Origin: Alphaproteobacteria bacterium
Lineage (GTDB): Bacteria; Pseudomonadota; Alphaproteobacteria; Puniceispirillales; UBA1172
Direction: 5' to 3'
NCBI GenBank assembly: GCA_016778985.1
Contig: JADHOM010000001.1
Location: forward strand, 1-64,000
Length of the DNA: 64,000 nt
Position numbers and translations under genes: made by a program. This document shows positions 26,802 through 37,661 of the stretch, one piece after another. How positions within the stretch are numbered: the first letter of the stretch is position 1; each line of letters begins with the position of its first letter. The notes below the pieces were generated by a model that ran no database searches, had not been told where the DNA came from, and was given only the letters and a program-made list of their open reading frames with translations.

Positions 26802-28709
26802 ATGGCAAACGATACAGATAATCCGTTCCTTAAATCTACATCCGCCTGTTTGCGCGCATTGGCTGGCGGAACCCAGCATAACGTCCGCTTTAGCGGCAAC
26901 CAGACGGTTATATCTGCGACTGAAATTAGGCTTCCGGCACCTAGTAAAGATGATGTCCGTACTAATACTGATGGCAGTGTAACAAAAACACAAACCAGCC
27001 AGCCTGATGCCAATATTCGAGGGGCTGCCGATAGCGCCGCCTTATGGCTCGCGCATCACAGCGACCGTATCCACCAAGATAAAGCCCCGATGGCGGCACA
27101 AGCACGGACTATTTTTGATTCTGTTGAACGGGCACGGGTAGAGGCGATTGGCGCCAATAATATGCCAGGAGTTGCGCGTAATTTGCGCAGCAGTACCGAA
27201 AGCCAATTTGCCCAATCGACGTTGCCACCGCCTGGTCCTGCCGATACCGATGATCAGTCGCAGACCATTGCTAAAGTGGCAAACTTGCTGATCAGAGAAG
27301 CGTTAACAGGCGAAAAGCCACCTAAAAGTGTCGCTATGTCGGTTGATTTATGGCGCCCTTGGATAGAAAACCGTGCTGGTGACTTGATTAATCAGCTTGG
27401 CCAAAATGTCGAAGATCAAGCCTCTTATGCAGAATTAAGCCGCCAGCTCATCGGTGCATTAGAAACCGATTTAGGTGATCCGATTGATCCTGATGAAGAT
27501 AATGATGATGATGATAGCGAGGCTGAGGGGGATCAAGGTGAAGATGATAACGCCAACCCGCAAGGTGAGAGTGATGATAGCGATAGCGGCGACAGCATGG
27601 ATCAACCGGGCGAAGCATCTAGTATGGAAGCATCAGAAGGTGACGGTGATGGCTCCGACGAAGATGGTGACACGGCGCTAACCGAGGGTGAACAGCCTTC
27701 GGGGGAACAAAACCCTAATCAGCAAAATGATGAAGCCACCGCCGAATATTATCGTATCTTCACAGAAAGTTTTGATGAAGTGGTTGATGCGACCGAATTA
27801 TGTGATCCGGATGAGCTAACGCGGCTCCGCCAGCTCCTCGATAAACAGCTTGATCATCTAAATGGCGTCATCGGTAAACTGGCTAATCGGCTGCAACGTA
27901 AACTCATGGCGCATCAGAACCGAAGCTGGGATTTTGATCTTGAAGAAGGCATTCTTGATGCGGGTAAATTATCGCGTGTTGTGACCCAGCCAACACATCC
28001 CCTATCGTATAAAATGGAAAGCGATATTACCTTTCGTGATACGATTGTCACCTTGCTGATTGATAATTCAGGCTCAATGCGCGGCCGGCCTATTACTATT
28101 GCCGCCGCTGCCGCCGATATTTTGGCACGCACCCTAGAACGCTGCGGGGTAAAGGTTGAGATTCTTGGTTTTACGACGAGAGCATGGAAAGGTGGGCAAG
28201 CGCGTGAAGCGTGGCAATTGGCAGGCAAGCCAACTTATCCGGGCCGCTTGAATGATTTGCGTCATATTATTTATAAATCTGCTGATGCCCCTATGCGGCG
28301 GGCAAGAAAATCCTTGGGGCTAATGCTTCGTGAGGGCTTGCTGAAAGAGAATATTGATGGTGAGGCGTTGCTTTGGGCGCATAACCGTCTGATCGCCCGG
28401 CAAGAAGAACGCCGCATATTAATGGTTATTTCTGATGGTGCGCCGGTTGACGATTCGACGCTGTCGGTTAACCCGGGAAATTATCTGGAACGTCATCTGC
28501 GGCAAGTTATTGCCTATATTGAAACCCGATCACCAGTGCAGCTAGTTGCGATCGGAATTGGTCATGATGTCACCCGTTATTATGAGCGGGCAGTCACCAT
28601 CACCGATGTTGATCAGCTCGGCGGAGCCGTCACTTCACAACTGGCTGATCTGTTTGATGAGGACACAAAAACCCCACGCGGCAGAGCCCGCCGAAAGAAA
28701 GTGGCCTAA
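26802..28709 (+). CDS. cobT: Aerobic cobaltochelatase subunit CobT
   Basis: The 635-residue partner of CobS in the cobaltochelatase. The N-terminal CobT domain (to about 220) is followed by a highly acidic Asp/Glu/Ser/Gly stretch (about 222-300), which is normal for this family, and a C-terminal von Willebrand A domain whose metal site begins with DNSGSM (421-426). This domain layout matches magnesium chelatase BchD-like subunits. It begins 33 bp after cobS, with a weak GAGAG site. Its presence shows that the organism uses the oxygen-dependent B12 route. Confidence 0.95.
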   Translation: MANDTDNPFLKSTSACLRALAGGTQHNVRFSGNQTVISATEIRLPAPSKDDVRTNTDGSVTKTQTSQPDANIRGAADSAALWLAHHSDRIHQDKAPMAAQARTIFDSVERARVEAIGANNMPGVARNLRSSTESQFAQSTLPPPGPADTDDQSQTIAKVANLLIREALTGEKPPKSVAMSVDLWRPWIENRAGDLINQLGQNVEDQASYAELSRQLIGALETDLGDPIDPDEDNDDDDSEAEGDQGEDDNANPQGESDDSDSGDSMDQPGEASSMEASEGDGDGSDEDGDTALTEGEQPSGEQNPNQQNDEATAEYYRIFTESFDEVVDATELCDPDELTRLRQLLDKQLDHLNGVIGKLANRLQRKLMAHQNRSWDFDLEEGILDAGKLSRVVTQPTHPLSYKMESDITFRDTIVTLLIDNSGSMRGRPITIAAAAADILARTLERCGVKVEILGFTTRAWKGGQAREAWQLAGKPTYPGRLNDLRHIIYKSADAPMRRARKSLGLMLREGLLKENIDGEALLWAHNRLIARQEERRILMVISDGAPVDDSTLSVNPGNYLERHLRQVIAYIETRSPVQLVAIGIGHDVTRYYERAVTITDVDQLGGAVTSQLADLFDEDTKTPRGRARRKKVA

Positions 28710-28747
28710 ACCACCTCAATCCGTATATCAATATAAAATTAAGAATA

Positions 28748-29035
28748 TTACTGGCTAGCTAGAGCAGCTTTGATAGCGCGCTTAACGTGAATGGCGTTAA
28801 CGCTTAGATTCTCGTCCTTAGCAGATAGCAGAAAGGCATCAATGCCGCCGGTTTTTTCAACTGTGCGAATAGCATTGGCAGATACCCGAAAAGACACTGA
28901 CTTGCCCAAGGCATCACTTGTCATGGATGAGTTTTGCAAGTTTGGCAGAAAGCGGCGACGAGTCCGATTTTTTGCATGGCTGACATTGTTGCCAGTCATT
29001 ACACCTTTACCAGTCAATTCACAGCGACGGGACAT
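28748..29035 (-). CDS. rpmB: 50S ribosomal protein L28
   Basis: The 95-residue L28 protein of the large ribosomal subunit. [25 protein letters not shown]-type N-terminus and the basic RRRFLPNLQ segment are diagnostic; only one cysteine (C5) is present, so it is not the four-Cys zinc-binding version. A strong GAGGAG site precedes the ATG. Its stop is 38 bp from the convergent cobT stop. The 220-bp gap upstream must contain its promoter. Confidence 0.96.
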   Translation of the reverse strand: MSRRCELTGKGVMTGNNVSHAKNRTRRRFLPNLQNSSMTSDALGKSVSFRVSANAIRTVEKTGGIDAFLLSAKDENLSVNAIHVKRAIKAALASQ

Positions 29036-29255
29036 CTTAAACTCCTCACATATGCTTTATGCAGTCTTAATCGTTTCAATCAGCGGTATTAACGCATCCA
29101 ACACCAGTCGTCAAGCTAAGTTATTGATTTTTTACCCGTCAGCATAACATCATCATATAATCTGAAAGTGTTTACTTAATACTATATTGAAGGATATTAT
29201 GTTATACTTAAAAATAGTAGTTGCGTGAGATAGTGGCTCATGTGTCTAAATATGA

Positions 29256-29621
29256 ATGATGAAAAAATCAAATCCTGATGATCTAGGCGACTATGTGGTT
29301 AACCCTATAACCAAAATAAAGCGCAATGTTAAGATTGACCAACGTCGCACTACATTAATGCTTGAGCAGGAAATTTGGACGATTTTGGATGAACTGGCGC
29401 GCGAAGAGGGGCTGACGCTCGATCAGTTATGCAATAAAATCCATCATTCCCATGACGGCTCTGAAAGTATAAGTTCTGTTTTACGCATTATCGCTGTGCT
29501 AGCCTGCCGTATCAATCAGGCGAATACCTCGCCGCATGATAAAACCTTTCATCAAACTCAGATGGTGTTTCCATCACCTTTGCATCAGGCTTTAAGCCGA
29601 CTTAACCCGATATCTTCTTAA
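29256..29621 (+). CDS. Ribbon-helix-helix domain protein
   Basis: A 121-residue protein with a ribbon-helix-helix DNA-binding motif at about 31-60 (RRTTLMLEQEIWTILDELA) of the RHH_4 type found widely in alphaproteobacteria. Such proteins are small, dimeric and probably regulatory; no target is known to me. The N-terminal 20 residues include NPITKIKRNVKI and the C-terminal 40 are variable. Two consecutive ATGs (29256 and 29259) could serve as start, neither with a good ribosome-binding site. It stands alone between rpmB and pyrD, whose convergent end is 3 bp away. Confidence 0.8.
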   Translation: MMKKSNPDDLGDYVVNPITKIKRNVKIDQRRTTLMLEQEIWTILDELAREEGLTLDQLCNKIHHSHDGSESISSVLRIIAVLACRINQANTSPHDKTFHQTQMVFPSPLHQALSRLNPISS

Positions 29622-29624
29622 AGA

Positions 29625-30758
29625 TTAACGAATAGGGTCGCTGTTGTGGCCGCTTATCTTCAGAGCTTCGGCGGCATCCGTCACTTGCCCCACCGCATCA
29701 GTGATGTGTTTCACGCCGTCTCTAGCTAATAACGCATCGAGACCGTGAATAATCTCTCCGACAATATGTGAGCCTTGGAGAGCCAGTGCCGTATAAAGCT
29801 GGATCAAGTTTGCCCCTGCCAGCACCTTGGCATAAGCCGCCGCCGCATTATCAATGCCGCCAACACCGATCAGCGGAATATGCTTTGGTAATCGTGATCT
29901 TGCCAAGGCTAGCCATTGCGTTGAGGATAACAGTAACGGCGCCCCGGATAACCCACCTTGTTGGTCTTTATTGGGTGATGTTAAGCTATCTGGCCTGCTA
30001 ATAGTTGTGTTTGTCAAAATCACACCTGATGCGCCCATATCAGGAAGCTGCTCAAGAACCGCTAGAAAATCAGCTTCGTTCATATCGGGGGCAAGCTTAA
30101 TCAAGACTGGCAGCTGGGCGTGATGCAAGCCTGATTTTACCGCTGCCATAATTTCTGCCAAGATGGACGGAGTTTGCATATCACGCAATCCAGGGGTATT
30201 TGGTGAGGATACATTGACCGTGATATAATCCGCATATGGCGATAAGATTGTGCAGGTGGTCGCATAATCAGCAATACGATCAAGGCTATCCTTGTTTGCA
30301 CCAATGTTAATGCCCAGAATATGACGCTGGTTTTGACGCTGACTTGCACCTGTTTTCCGCCATTTGATAAGCCGAGCCTTAGCCTGTTCCGCGCCATCAT
30401 TATTAAACCCATAACGATTAATTACCGCGCCATCAGATGACAGCCGAAAGACTCTTGGCTTGGGGTTTCCAGGTTGCGGTTTTGGGGTAATGGTACCGAC
30501 TTCAACAAATCCAAATCCTAGCCGAAATGCTCCTGACATTGCTTCGGCATTTTTATCAAAACCCGCTGCCAGACCTAATGGATTGGTGAAGCGAAGGCCA
30601 AGACAATCTTGATCAAGCCGCGATGAAATTTGTTGATTAGCTGAGCCTTGATTAGCTGAGCGAGGTACCAGCCCATAAGACATTGCCCAGATGGCCAGAC
30701 GATGCGCGGCTTCGGCAGGCAGGCGATGCGCAAGTGAAGTGGCAAGCCTGCTGATCAC
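29625..30758 (-). CDS. pyrD: Dihydroorotate dehydrogenase (quinone), class 2
   Basis: A 377-residue membrane-associated flavoenzyme oxidising dihydroorotate with quinone in pyrimidine synthesis. The N-terminal helix region (about 1-35) is the class 2 membrane anchor. GLAAGFDKNAEAM, NRYGFNNDGAE, NVSSPNTPGLRDMQ (with the catalytic Ser) and LIGVGGIDNAAAAYAK (FMN phosphate) are present. The start is GTG, overlapping the lysS stop by four bases (GTGA). A 15-bp tandem duplication creates SANQG/SANQQ at 34-43, just after the anchor helices. Confidence 0.95.
   Translation of the reverse strand: MISRLATSLAHRLPAEAAHRLAIWAMSYGLVPRSANQGSANQQISSRLDQDCLGLRFTNPLGLAAGFDKNAEAMSGAFRLGFGFVEVGTITPKPQPGNPKPRVFRLSSDGAVINRYGFNNDGAEQAKARLIKWRKTGASQRQNQRHILGINIGANKDSLDRIADYATTCTILSPYADYITVNVSSPNTPGLRDMQTPSILAEIMAAVKSGLHHAQLPVLIKLAPDMNEADFLAVLEQLPDMGASGVILTNTTISRPDSLTSPNKDQQGGLSGAPLLLSSTQWLALARSRLPKHIPLIGVGGIDNAAAAYAKVLAGANLIQLYTALALQGSHIVGEIIHGLDALLARDGVKHITDAVGQVTDAAEALKISGHNSDPIR
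30633..30662. repeat. 15-bp tandem duplication in pyrD
   Basis: TTGATTAGCTGAGCC (30633-30647) is followed by TTGATTAGCTGAGCG (30648-30662), one mismatch. On the coding strand it gives SANQG then SANQQ at the junction between the membrane-anchor helices and the catalytic barrel. Confidence 0.9.
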
Positions 30759-32365
30759 TCGGCATCTCCTGCCAATGTCCCATTTACCGCCTGGCTAATT
30801 AATTCTTGCATAGCATCCATACCATATAATTTAATAAATGATCCCATACGCGGGCCTTCATCCTGTCCAAGCAGAACCTGATATAGACAAGAAAACCAGT
30901 TCCGTAATGGCTCATAACCGGCGGCTTTACCAACGGCAAATACCGCCGACTGAATATCCTCTGCCTCGGCATCACTAGCCAGATCAGCCAAAGCACTAGC
31001 CAGAGCTTTGAGATGATTGACCTCATCTTCGCTAGGATTACGGTAATGTTTATTGGGGCGCACTCTGTCCTGATAATAGGTCACGGCATAATCGACCAGG
31101 GTTGCCAATTCTGGATGCGTATCAGGGCTGACATCTGCTGCATATTGTTTCAGATACCCCCAGATCACTTCTGCTGTTTCGGCCTGACAAACACCAGCCA
31201 GATTTAGCAATAGCGAAAAGCTGACGGGGATATGGGTTGCCGACACATCGCCTTTATGAATATGCCAGACGGGATTATCAATTTGCGCTATGTCTTCTTG
31301 CGTCGCATAGGCCGCAAGATGGCTGTAATATTCATCCACCATCTTTGGCACAACATCAAAATACAGCCGCTTTGCCCGTTTTGGCTGATTATACATGAAA
31401 AGCGATAGCGATTCGGCTGTCCCATAGGTCAGCCATTCATCAACACTCAATCCATTGCCGCGTGATTTGGATATTTTCTCACCATTCTGATCAAGAAACA
31501 GCTCATAAGAAAAGCCTGCGGGCGGGGTGCCACCCATAATATTGGTGATCTTTGATGATAGTTTGACAGATTCGCTCAAATCCTTGCCGCTCATTTCATA
31601 GTCAACGCCGAGGGCAAACCACCGCATCGCCCAATCACATTTCCACTGCAATTTGACCTGCCCCTTAGCAACACTTGTGATCACCGTTTCATGGGTGTCG
31701 GGATCAGTATAGGTAATCTTCCCCTGGGCTGGATCGACATCAGTAATCGGCACCTGAAGCACCTGTCCTGTGCGCTTACAGATTGGCAGAAACGGGCTAT
31801 ACGTTGCCTTTCTTTCATCGCCTAGAGTTGGCAAAACAACATTAATGATGCTGTCATATTTTTCGAGAATACGCTGAAGCGCTGCATCAAACTGGCCAGA
31901 TTGATAGCAAGCTGTTGCTGAGTAAAACTCATACTCAAACCCAAAGCTATCGAGAAAAGCACAAAGCCGCGCATTATTATGCGCGCCAAAGCTGTCATGT
32001 GTCCCGAATGGGTCAGGCACTTGCGTCAGCGGCTTCCCCAAATGGTCAGCCAGCAGGTCTTTATTAGGGACATTATCGGGGACTTTGCGAAGCCCATCCA
32101 TATCATCTGAAAAACAAATTAACCGCGTGGATTTTCCTGTCAGTATCTCAAAAGCGCGGCGCACCATAGACGTCCGCACAACCTCACCGAATGTGCCAAT
32201 ATGCGGTAACCCAGAAGGCCCGTAACCAGTCTCAAAAATGACTTCATAATCATCTGCGACCGCCATTTTTTTGAGCCGGTCAATCAACAACCGAGCTTCT
32301 GCAAACGGCCACGCCTTTGCATCTTGGGCAAGAGAGGAAAGAGATGATGAAGATAGGGATATCAT
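30755..32365 (-). CDS. lysS: Lysyl-tRNA synthetase, class I
   Basis: A 536-residue class I LysRS, the archaeal-type enzyme also used by many alphaproteobacteria in place of the class II form. The HIGH-like motif is PHIGT (54-58) in GYGPSGLPHIGTF, and the KMSKS-like motif is KISKS (297-301) in GEKISKSRGNG. It charges tRNA-Lys. Its stop overlaps the pyrD GTG start by four bases, so the two are one transcription unit. No second LysRS is visible in the window. Confidence 0.95.
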   Translation of the reverse strand: MISLSSSSLSSLAQDAKAWPFAEARLLIDRLKKMAVADDYEVIFETGYGPSGLPHIGTFGEVVRTSMVRRAFEILTGKSTRLICFSDDMDGLRKVPDNVPNKDLLADHLGKPLTQVPDPFGTHDSFGAHNNARLCAFLDSFGFEYEFYSATACYQSGQFDAALQRILEKYDSIINVVLPTLGDERKATYSPFLPICKRTGQVLQVPITDVDPAQGKITYTDPDTHETVITSVAKGQVKLQWKCDWAMRWFALGVDYEMSGKDLSESVKLSSKITNIMGGTPPAGFSYELFLDQNGEKISKSRGNGLSVDEWLTYGTAESLSLFMYNQPKRAKRLYFDVVPKMVDEYYSHLAAYATQEDIAQIDNPVWHIHKGDVSATHIPVSFSLLLNLAGVCQAETAEVIWGYLKQYAADVSPDTHPELATLVDYAVTYYQDRVRPNKHYRNPSEDEVNHLKALASALADLASDAEAEDIQSAVFAVGKAAGYEPLRNWFSCLYQVLLGQDEGPRMGSFIKLYGMDAMQELISQAVNGTLAGDAE

Positions 32366-32507
32366 AATATGTCACAATCGGGTTTGAAAATACTGCTGAA
32401 AGCGATAGTTAAGGGGAAGTAGCCCCAGCGTCAATAGGGATACTGCGCCTTGACGAAAACTTTGCTATGATAATGTTCATCCTAAGCTCGGAGCAATCAC
32501 AACAATT

Positions 32508-35306
32508 ATGACCGCATTTCCCCCCTTGCAACTGGCTGCGATTATGCCAATGCCAGATCATGTTATCTGGGTTGGTGCCGATGGTGATATTGAGCAAATT
32601 AGCCATCAGGACGCTGGCGATAGACTGGATCATGAGCCTGTTTTATTTTGTCATCGGCGCTGGACGATGAGCAAGCTGAAATATAATCAAGACCGATTAT
32701 CGGGACTAGATTTGCTCGAATTATATGCCTTTGTTCACCCTGCCCGATTTACTGTGCCAACCGCGACGGGTCTAGCAACAGCTCTTGGCCTGACCGGATA
32801 CGAAGATGCCGAAGATCAGGCAATATTAATGCCGGTCATAGCCAACAGCCTTATAGAACAGATCAGCTCTTGGCCCGACGATCAGCAACAGATTGCCATT
32901 TCTATGGCGCGCTTTATGGCATCGGGGGGATGGGGTTGGGCACCGATGGTGCTTAATGCCTGCGGCCTGACTATGCCTGCCGCCGCCCCACCACAAAGCC
33001 GTGATGCCGCGATCTGGACTAGACTGGATGAGATTCCCGATTATGGCACACCACCACCTGCCGGGGTTAAGCCCGTTGCCGCAAAAGATATGCAAGCCCG
33101 GCTCAAGCATATGTTGGGCGGCAGGCGCGTTCGTGATGGCCAAATGGCCTATGCAGATAGTTTACTGCCTGCCTTTGATCCTCCTAAAAAGCAAGCTGGT
33201 CATTCGACTGATGACAGCGCAAATAATAAGGGTAATCCGCATGTGATCATGGCGGAGGCAGGAACCGGAACTGGCAAAACCCTTGGTTATCTGGCACCAG
33301 CTTCGGTCTGGGCAGAACATAATATGGCGCCGGTTTGGGTATCAACCTATACGCGCAGCCTCCAGCATCAAATTGAAACAGAAATGGGGCGATTATACGC
33401 TAATCCAGAGGAAAGAGAAAAACACATCGTCATCAGGAAGGGCCGTGAGAACTATCTTTGTCTGCTTAACCTGGAAGATGCCTTAAACGCCGCCTCAGCA
33501 ACACCTCGCAATGCTATTGGGCTAGGCCTGATGGCGCGATGGGCAGAAGCCAGTGGCGATGGTGATCTGACAGGATCAAAGTTTCCGGCTTGGCTGACAG
33601 ACTTATTCGGATATGGGCTGACGCTAGGGCTTTCTGATCGACGCGGCGAGTGTATCCATTCTGCCTGTTTCCATTATCAGAAATGTTATGTCGAAAAAAA
33701 CCGCGCCCGCGCCAGCATTAGTGATATTGTTATCGCTAATCATGCGCTTGTGATGATCAATGGCGTCATGAATAAACTTGCCCCACAGCCAGATGGACAA
33801 CGCGTTAGCCGCTATGTGTTTGATGAAGGTCATCATATCTTTGATGCTGCTGATAGTGCCTTTGCCGCCGCTTTTAGTGGGGCAGAGACGGCTGATATGC
33901 GGCGCTGGATAAGAGGCGCCGAACAAAGCCGAGATAATCGCCGGCAACGCGGTATCCGGCAACGCTTAGGTGATCTGCTGGAGCCCGGAAGCCCGGCGAT
34001 GGAAGACTTGGAACAGGCCTTCAAAGCGGCTAGCCTACTGCCAGCAACAGGCTGGCGGAAACGGCTTACGGATGGTGAACCTCACGGCATTATAGAGGAG
34101 TTTTTTTATCATGTCCGGCAGGTGATTTACGACCGCATTGATCAACCGGAAAGCCTTTATAGCCTAGAGGCACAATTGCATCCTATTGACCCAAGATTAG
34201 CACCATTAATTGCCCCATTGCGGCAAGCCCTAGCCGACGTTGCCATGCCGTTAATGCGGCTTGCTGAACGGCTCAAAACCAAACTCGCTGATGAAAGCGA
34301 GACTCTGGATACACCGGCACGGCAACGGCTGGAAGGCGCGGTGCGGGGATTAGTCAGCCGCGCTTCGGGGCCATTGGCGGCATGGATTGATCTGCTTGAT
34401 GGCATTAGTAATGGCGGCGCGGATGGATTTGTTGACTGGATGGAAGCGACGCGCCGCATGGGTGAAGATACGGATATCGGTATCCACCGGCACTGGGTTG
34501 ATCCATCACAGCCCTTTCATGATCATGTCTTGGCGCCATCTAAAGGCACTATCATCACATCAGCGACCTTGACTGACCGCACGGACCCACATCATGATCA
34601 GCCTGATGAAGCAGCATGGAATATGGCTAAGCGTTTAACCGGCGTAAGCTATCTTGATCAGCCGCCACAAATTATCTCTGTTGCCTCACCCTTTGATTAC
34701 GCCGAACAAGCGCGGGTTTTTGTTGTCAGTGATTGTGACCGCAATGATCTGCGCCAGACGATTGCCGCCATGTCGACATTGATGCTAGCAGCCGGAGGTG
34801 GCGCGCTTGGGTTATTTACTGCGATACAACGGCTGAAAGCGGTTTATCCTGATCTCTCGCGTGAGCTGAGCGACGCGGGATATCCGCTCTATGCTCAGCA
34901 TATCGATGCTATGAACTTAAACACCTTGCTACAGATTTTCAGAGCTGACCCAGCATCCTGCTTGCTCGGAACAGATGCTGTCCGAGATGGCCTGGATGTG
35001 CCGGGGGAGGCGCTTCGGCTTATTCTGTTTGATCGGGTGCCATGGCCACGGCCTGATATGCTGTTCAAAGCCCGGGCTAGTGTTTATGGTAGGGAAGCAT
35101 GGACAGATCGCCTAACCCGCATGAAGTTAAGACAAGCCTTTGGTCGCCTGATCCGCCGTGAGACCGATAAAGGCGTTTTTGTTATGCTGGATAGCCGCCT
35201 GCCAACACGGCTGACCAGCGCCTTTCCGGCTGGAACACCGGTTATCCGATGCGGCTTGGCCGAAGCCATAAAGCAGACTAAATCTTTCCTGGCAGACTTA
35301 TCTTAG
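32508..35306 (+). CDS. DinG/XPD-like superfamily 2 DNA helicase
   Basis: A 932-residue ATP-dependent helicase. Walker A is AGTGTGKT (251-258), the Walker B box is DEGH (439-442), and the C-terminal QAFGRLIRRETDKGVFVMLDSR-type motif VI closes the core. Four cysteines (C318, C382, C387, C393) are spaced like the iron-sulfur cluster of DinG/XPD helicases, which unwind DNA 5'-3'. The first 240 residues are an extension typical of the alphaproteobacterial subgroup and have no nuclease motif I can see. It is divergent from lysS (142 bp) and ends at the shared terminator with groEL. A role in repair or in clearing R-loops is inferred. Confidence 0.9.
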   Translation: MTAFPPLQLAAIMPMPDHVIWVGADGDIEQISHQDAGDRLDHEPVLFCHRRWTMSKLKYNQDRLSGLDLLELYAFVHPARFTVPTATGLATALGLTGYEDAEDQAILMPVIANSLIEQISSWPDDQQQIAISMARFMASGGWGWAPMVLNACGLTMPAAAPPQSRDAAIWTRLDEIPDYGTPPPAGVKPVAAKDMQARLKHMLGGRRVRDGQMAYADSLLPAFDPPKKQAGHSTDDSANNKGNPHVIMAEAGTGTGKTLGYLAPASVWAEHNMAPVWVSTYTRSLQHQIETEMGRLYANPEEREKHIVIRKGRENYLCLLNLEDALNAASATPRNAIGLGLMARWAEASGDGDLTGSKFPAWLTDLFGYGLTLGLSDRRGECIHSACFHYQKCYVEKNRARASISDIVIANHALVMINGVMNKLAPQPDGQRVSRYVFDEGHHIFDAADSAFAAAFSGAETADMRRWIRGAEQSRDNRRQRGIRQRLGDLLEPGSPAMEDLEQAFKAASLLPATGWRKRLTDGEPHGIIEEFFYHVRQVIYDRIDQPESLYSLEAQLHPIDPRLAPLIAPLRQALADVAMPLMRLAERLKTKLADESETLDTPARQRLEGAVRGLVSRASGPLAAWIDLLDGISNGGADGFVDWMEATRRMGEDTDIGIHRHWVDPSQPFHDHVLAPSKGTIITSATLTDRTDPHHDQPDEAAWNMAKRLTGVSYLDQPPQIISVASPFDYAEQARVFVVSDCDRNDLRQTIAAMSTLMLAAGGGALGLFTAIQRLKAVYPDLSRELSDAGYPLYAQHIDAMNLNTLLQIFRADPASCLLGTDAVRDGLDVPGEALRLILFDRVPWPRPDMLFKARASVYGREAWTDRLTRMKLRQAFGRLIRRETDKGVFVMLDSRLPTRLTSAFPAGTPVIRCGLAEAIKQTKSFLADLS

Positions 35307-35324
35307 CAAAAGAATAAAGCGCAA

Positions 35325-35350
35325 AAAAGCCGGGGATAACCCCGGCTTTT
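35325..35350. terminator. Bidirectional intrinsic terminator between helicase gene and groEL
   Basis: A perfect 11-bp inverted repeat, AAAAGCCGGGG (35325-35335) and CCCCGGCTTTT (35340-35350), with an ATAA loop. On the minus strand it is followed by a run of six T, a good Rho-independent terminator for groEL, 27 bp after its stop. On the plus strand it lies 19 bp past the helicase stop with four T. Confidence 0.93.
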
Positions 35351-35376
35351 CGTATACATATATAAGGTGTGGGTTA

Positions 35377-37035
<1,659 letters not shown>

Positions 37036-37124
37036 TCATGTCTTTCTGTATTATAACTTCTGTATTAAGTGGGATCGTCAGGGATGTGCCTTTGATTATC
37101 GCAACGCAATAATAGCCAGGCAAA

Positions 37125-37412
37125 TTATGCCATGACGCCTAGAATATCTGATTCACGCATGATCAAATATTCAGTACCGTCGATTTTTACTTCGGTGCCA
37201 GAATATTTGCCAAACAGAACAGAATCGCCTGCTTTAACATCCAATTCTACCAGCTTGCCGGTTTCATCACGGCTACCTGCACCGACAGCTTTGACAACAC
37301 CCTGCATAGGCTTTTCTTTAGCGGTATCAGGAATGATAATGCCGCTAGCCGTTTTGGTTTCCTGTTCTACGCGCTCAACTAGAACGCGATCATGAAGTGG
37401 CCTGAATTTCAT
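37125..37412 (-). CDS. groES: 10 kDa co-chaperonin GroES
   Basis: The 95-residue lid of the GroEL chamber. [16 protein letters not shown], the mobile loop ([20 protein letters not shown] region, about 16-36) and the [14 protein letters not shown] roof strand match the family. The ATG has a GAGGAG ribosome-binding site. The operator CIRCE lies 47 bp before the start and an RpoH-type promoter is just upstream of that, which points to heat-shock control of the operon. Confidence 0.97.
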   Translation of the reverse strand: MKFRPLHDRVLVERVEQETKTASGIIIPDTAKEKPMQGVVKAVGAGSRDETGKLVELDVKAGDSVLFGKYSGTEVKIDGTEYLIMRESDILGVMA

Positions 37413-37458
37413 GCCAGTCTCTCCTCATCATTTATATCAAATAAGCGTTTTGCTTAAA

Positions 37459-37485
37459 CTAGCACTCTCATCATGACAGTGCTAA
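37459..37485 (-). promoter_or_regulatory. CIRCE operator (HrcA site) of groES-groEL
   Basis: On the minus strand TTAGCACTG-N9-GAGTGCTAG, against the consensus TTAGCACTC-N9-GAGTGCTAA: the spacer is exactly nine bases and two arm positions differ. It sits between the promoter and the groES ribosome-binding site, where HrcA repressor binding would block transcription. hrcA itself is not in the window. Confidence 0.93.
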
Positions 37486-37500
37486 TCCACGTTGTGAGAC

Positions 37501-37529
37501 ATATGGGCATAGATGCTTTCGCTGTCAAG
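37501..37529 (-). promoter_or_regulatory. RpoH-like heat-shock promoter of groES-groEL
   Basis: On the minus strand CTTGAC (37529-37524), a 17-base spacer, then CCATAT (37506-37501). This equals the alphaproteobacterial RpoH pattern CTTGAC-N17-CCATAT. The same -35 also reads TTGACA for the housekeeping sigma factor. CIRCE lies 15 bp downstream. Confidence 0.8.
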
Positions 37530-37661
37530 ATGATTTAAAAATTTTATAAATAATTTCATATGCGCGTTGATCTGCCACGCCCTTGGCTATTGTCTTCTGG
37601 TTGCCAAGCGGCTAATGGTTTCTTAAATAAATTAAATAATCATACCCAAGGTACTTATTTT

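Noticed and set aside
27475-27700. Acidic Asp/Glu/Ser-rich stretch in cobT as a foreign insertion
   Set aside because: Such an acidic linker before the von Willebrand A domain is normal for CobT.
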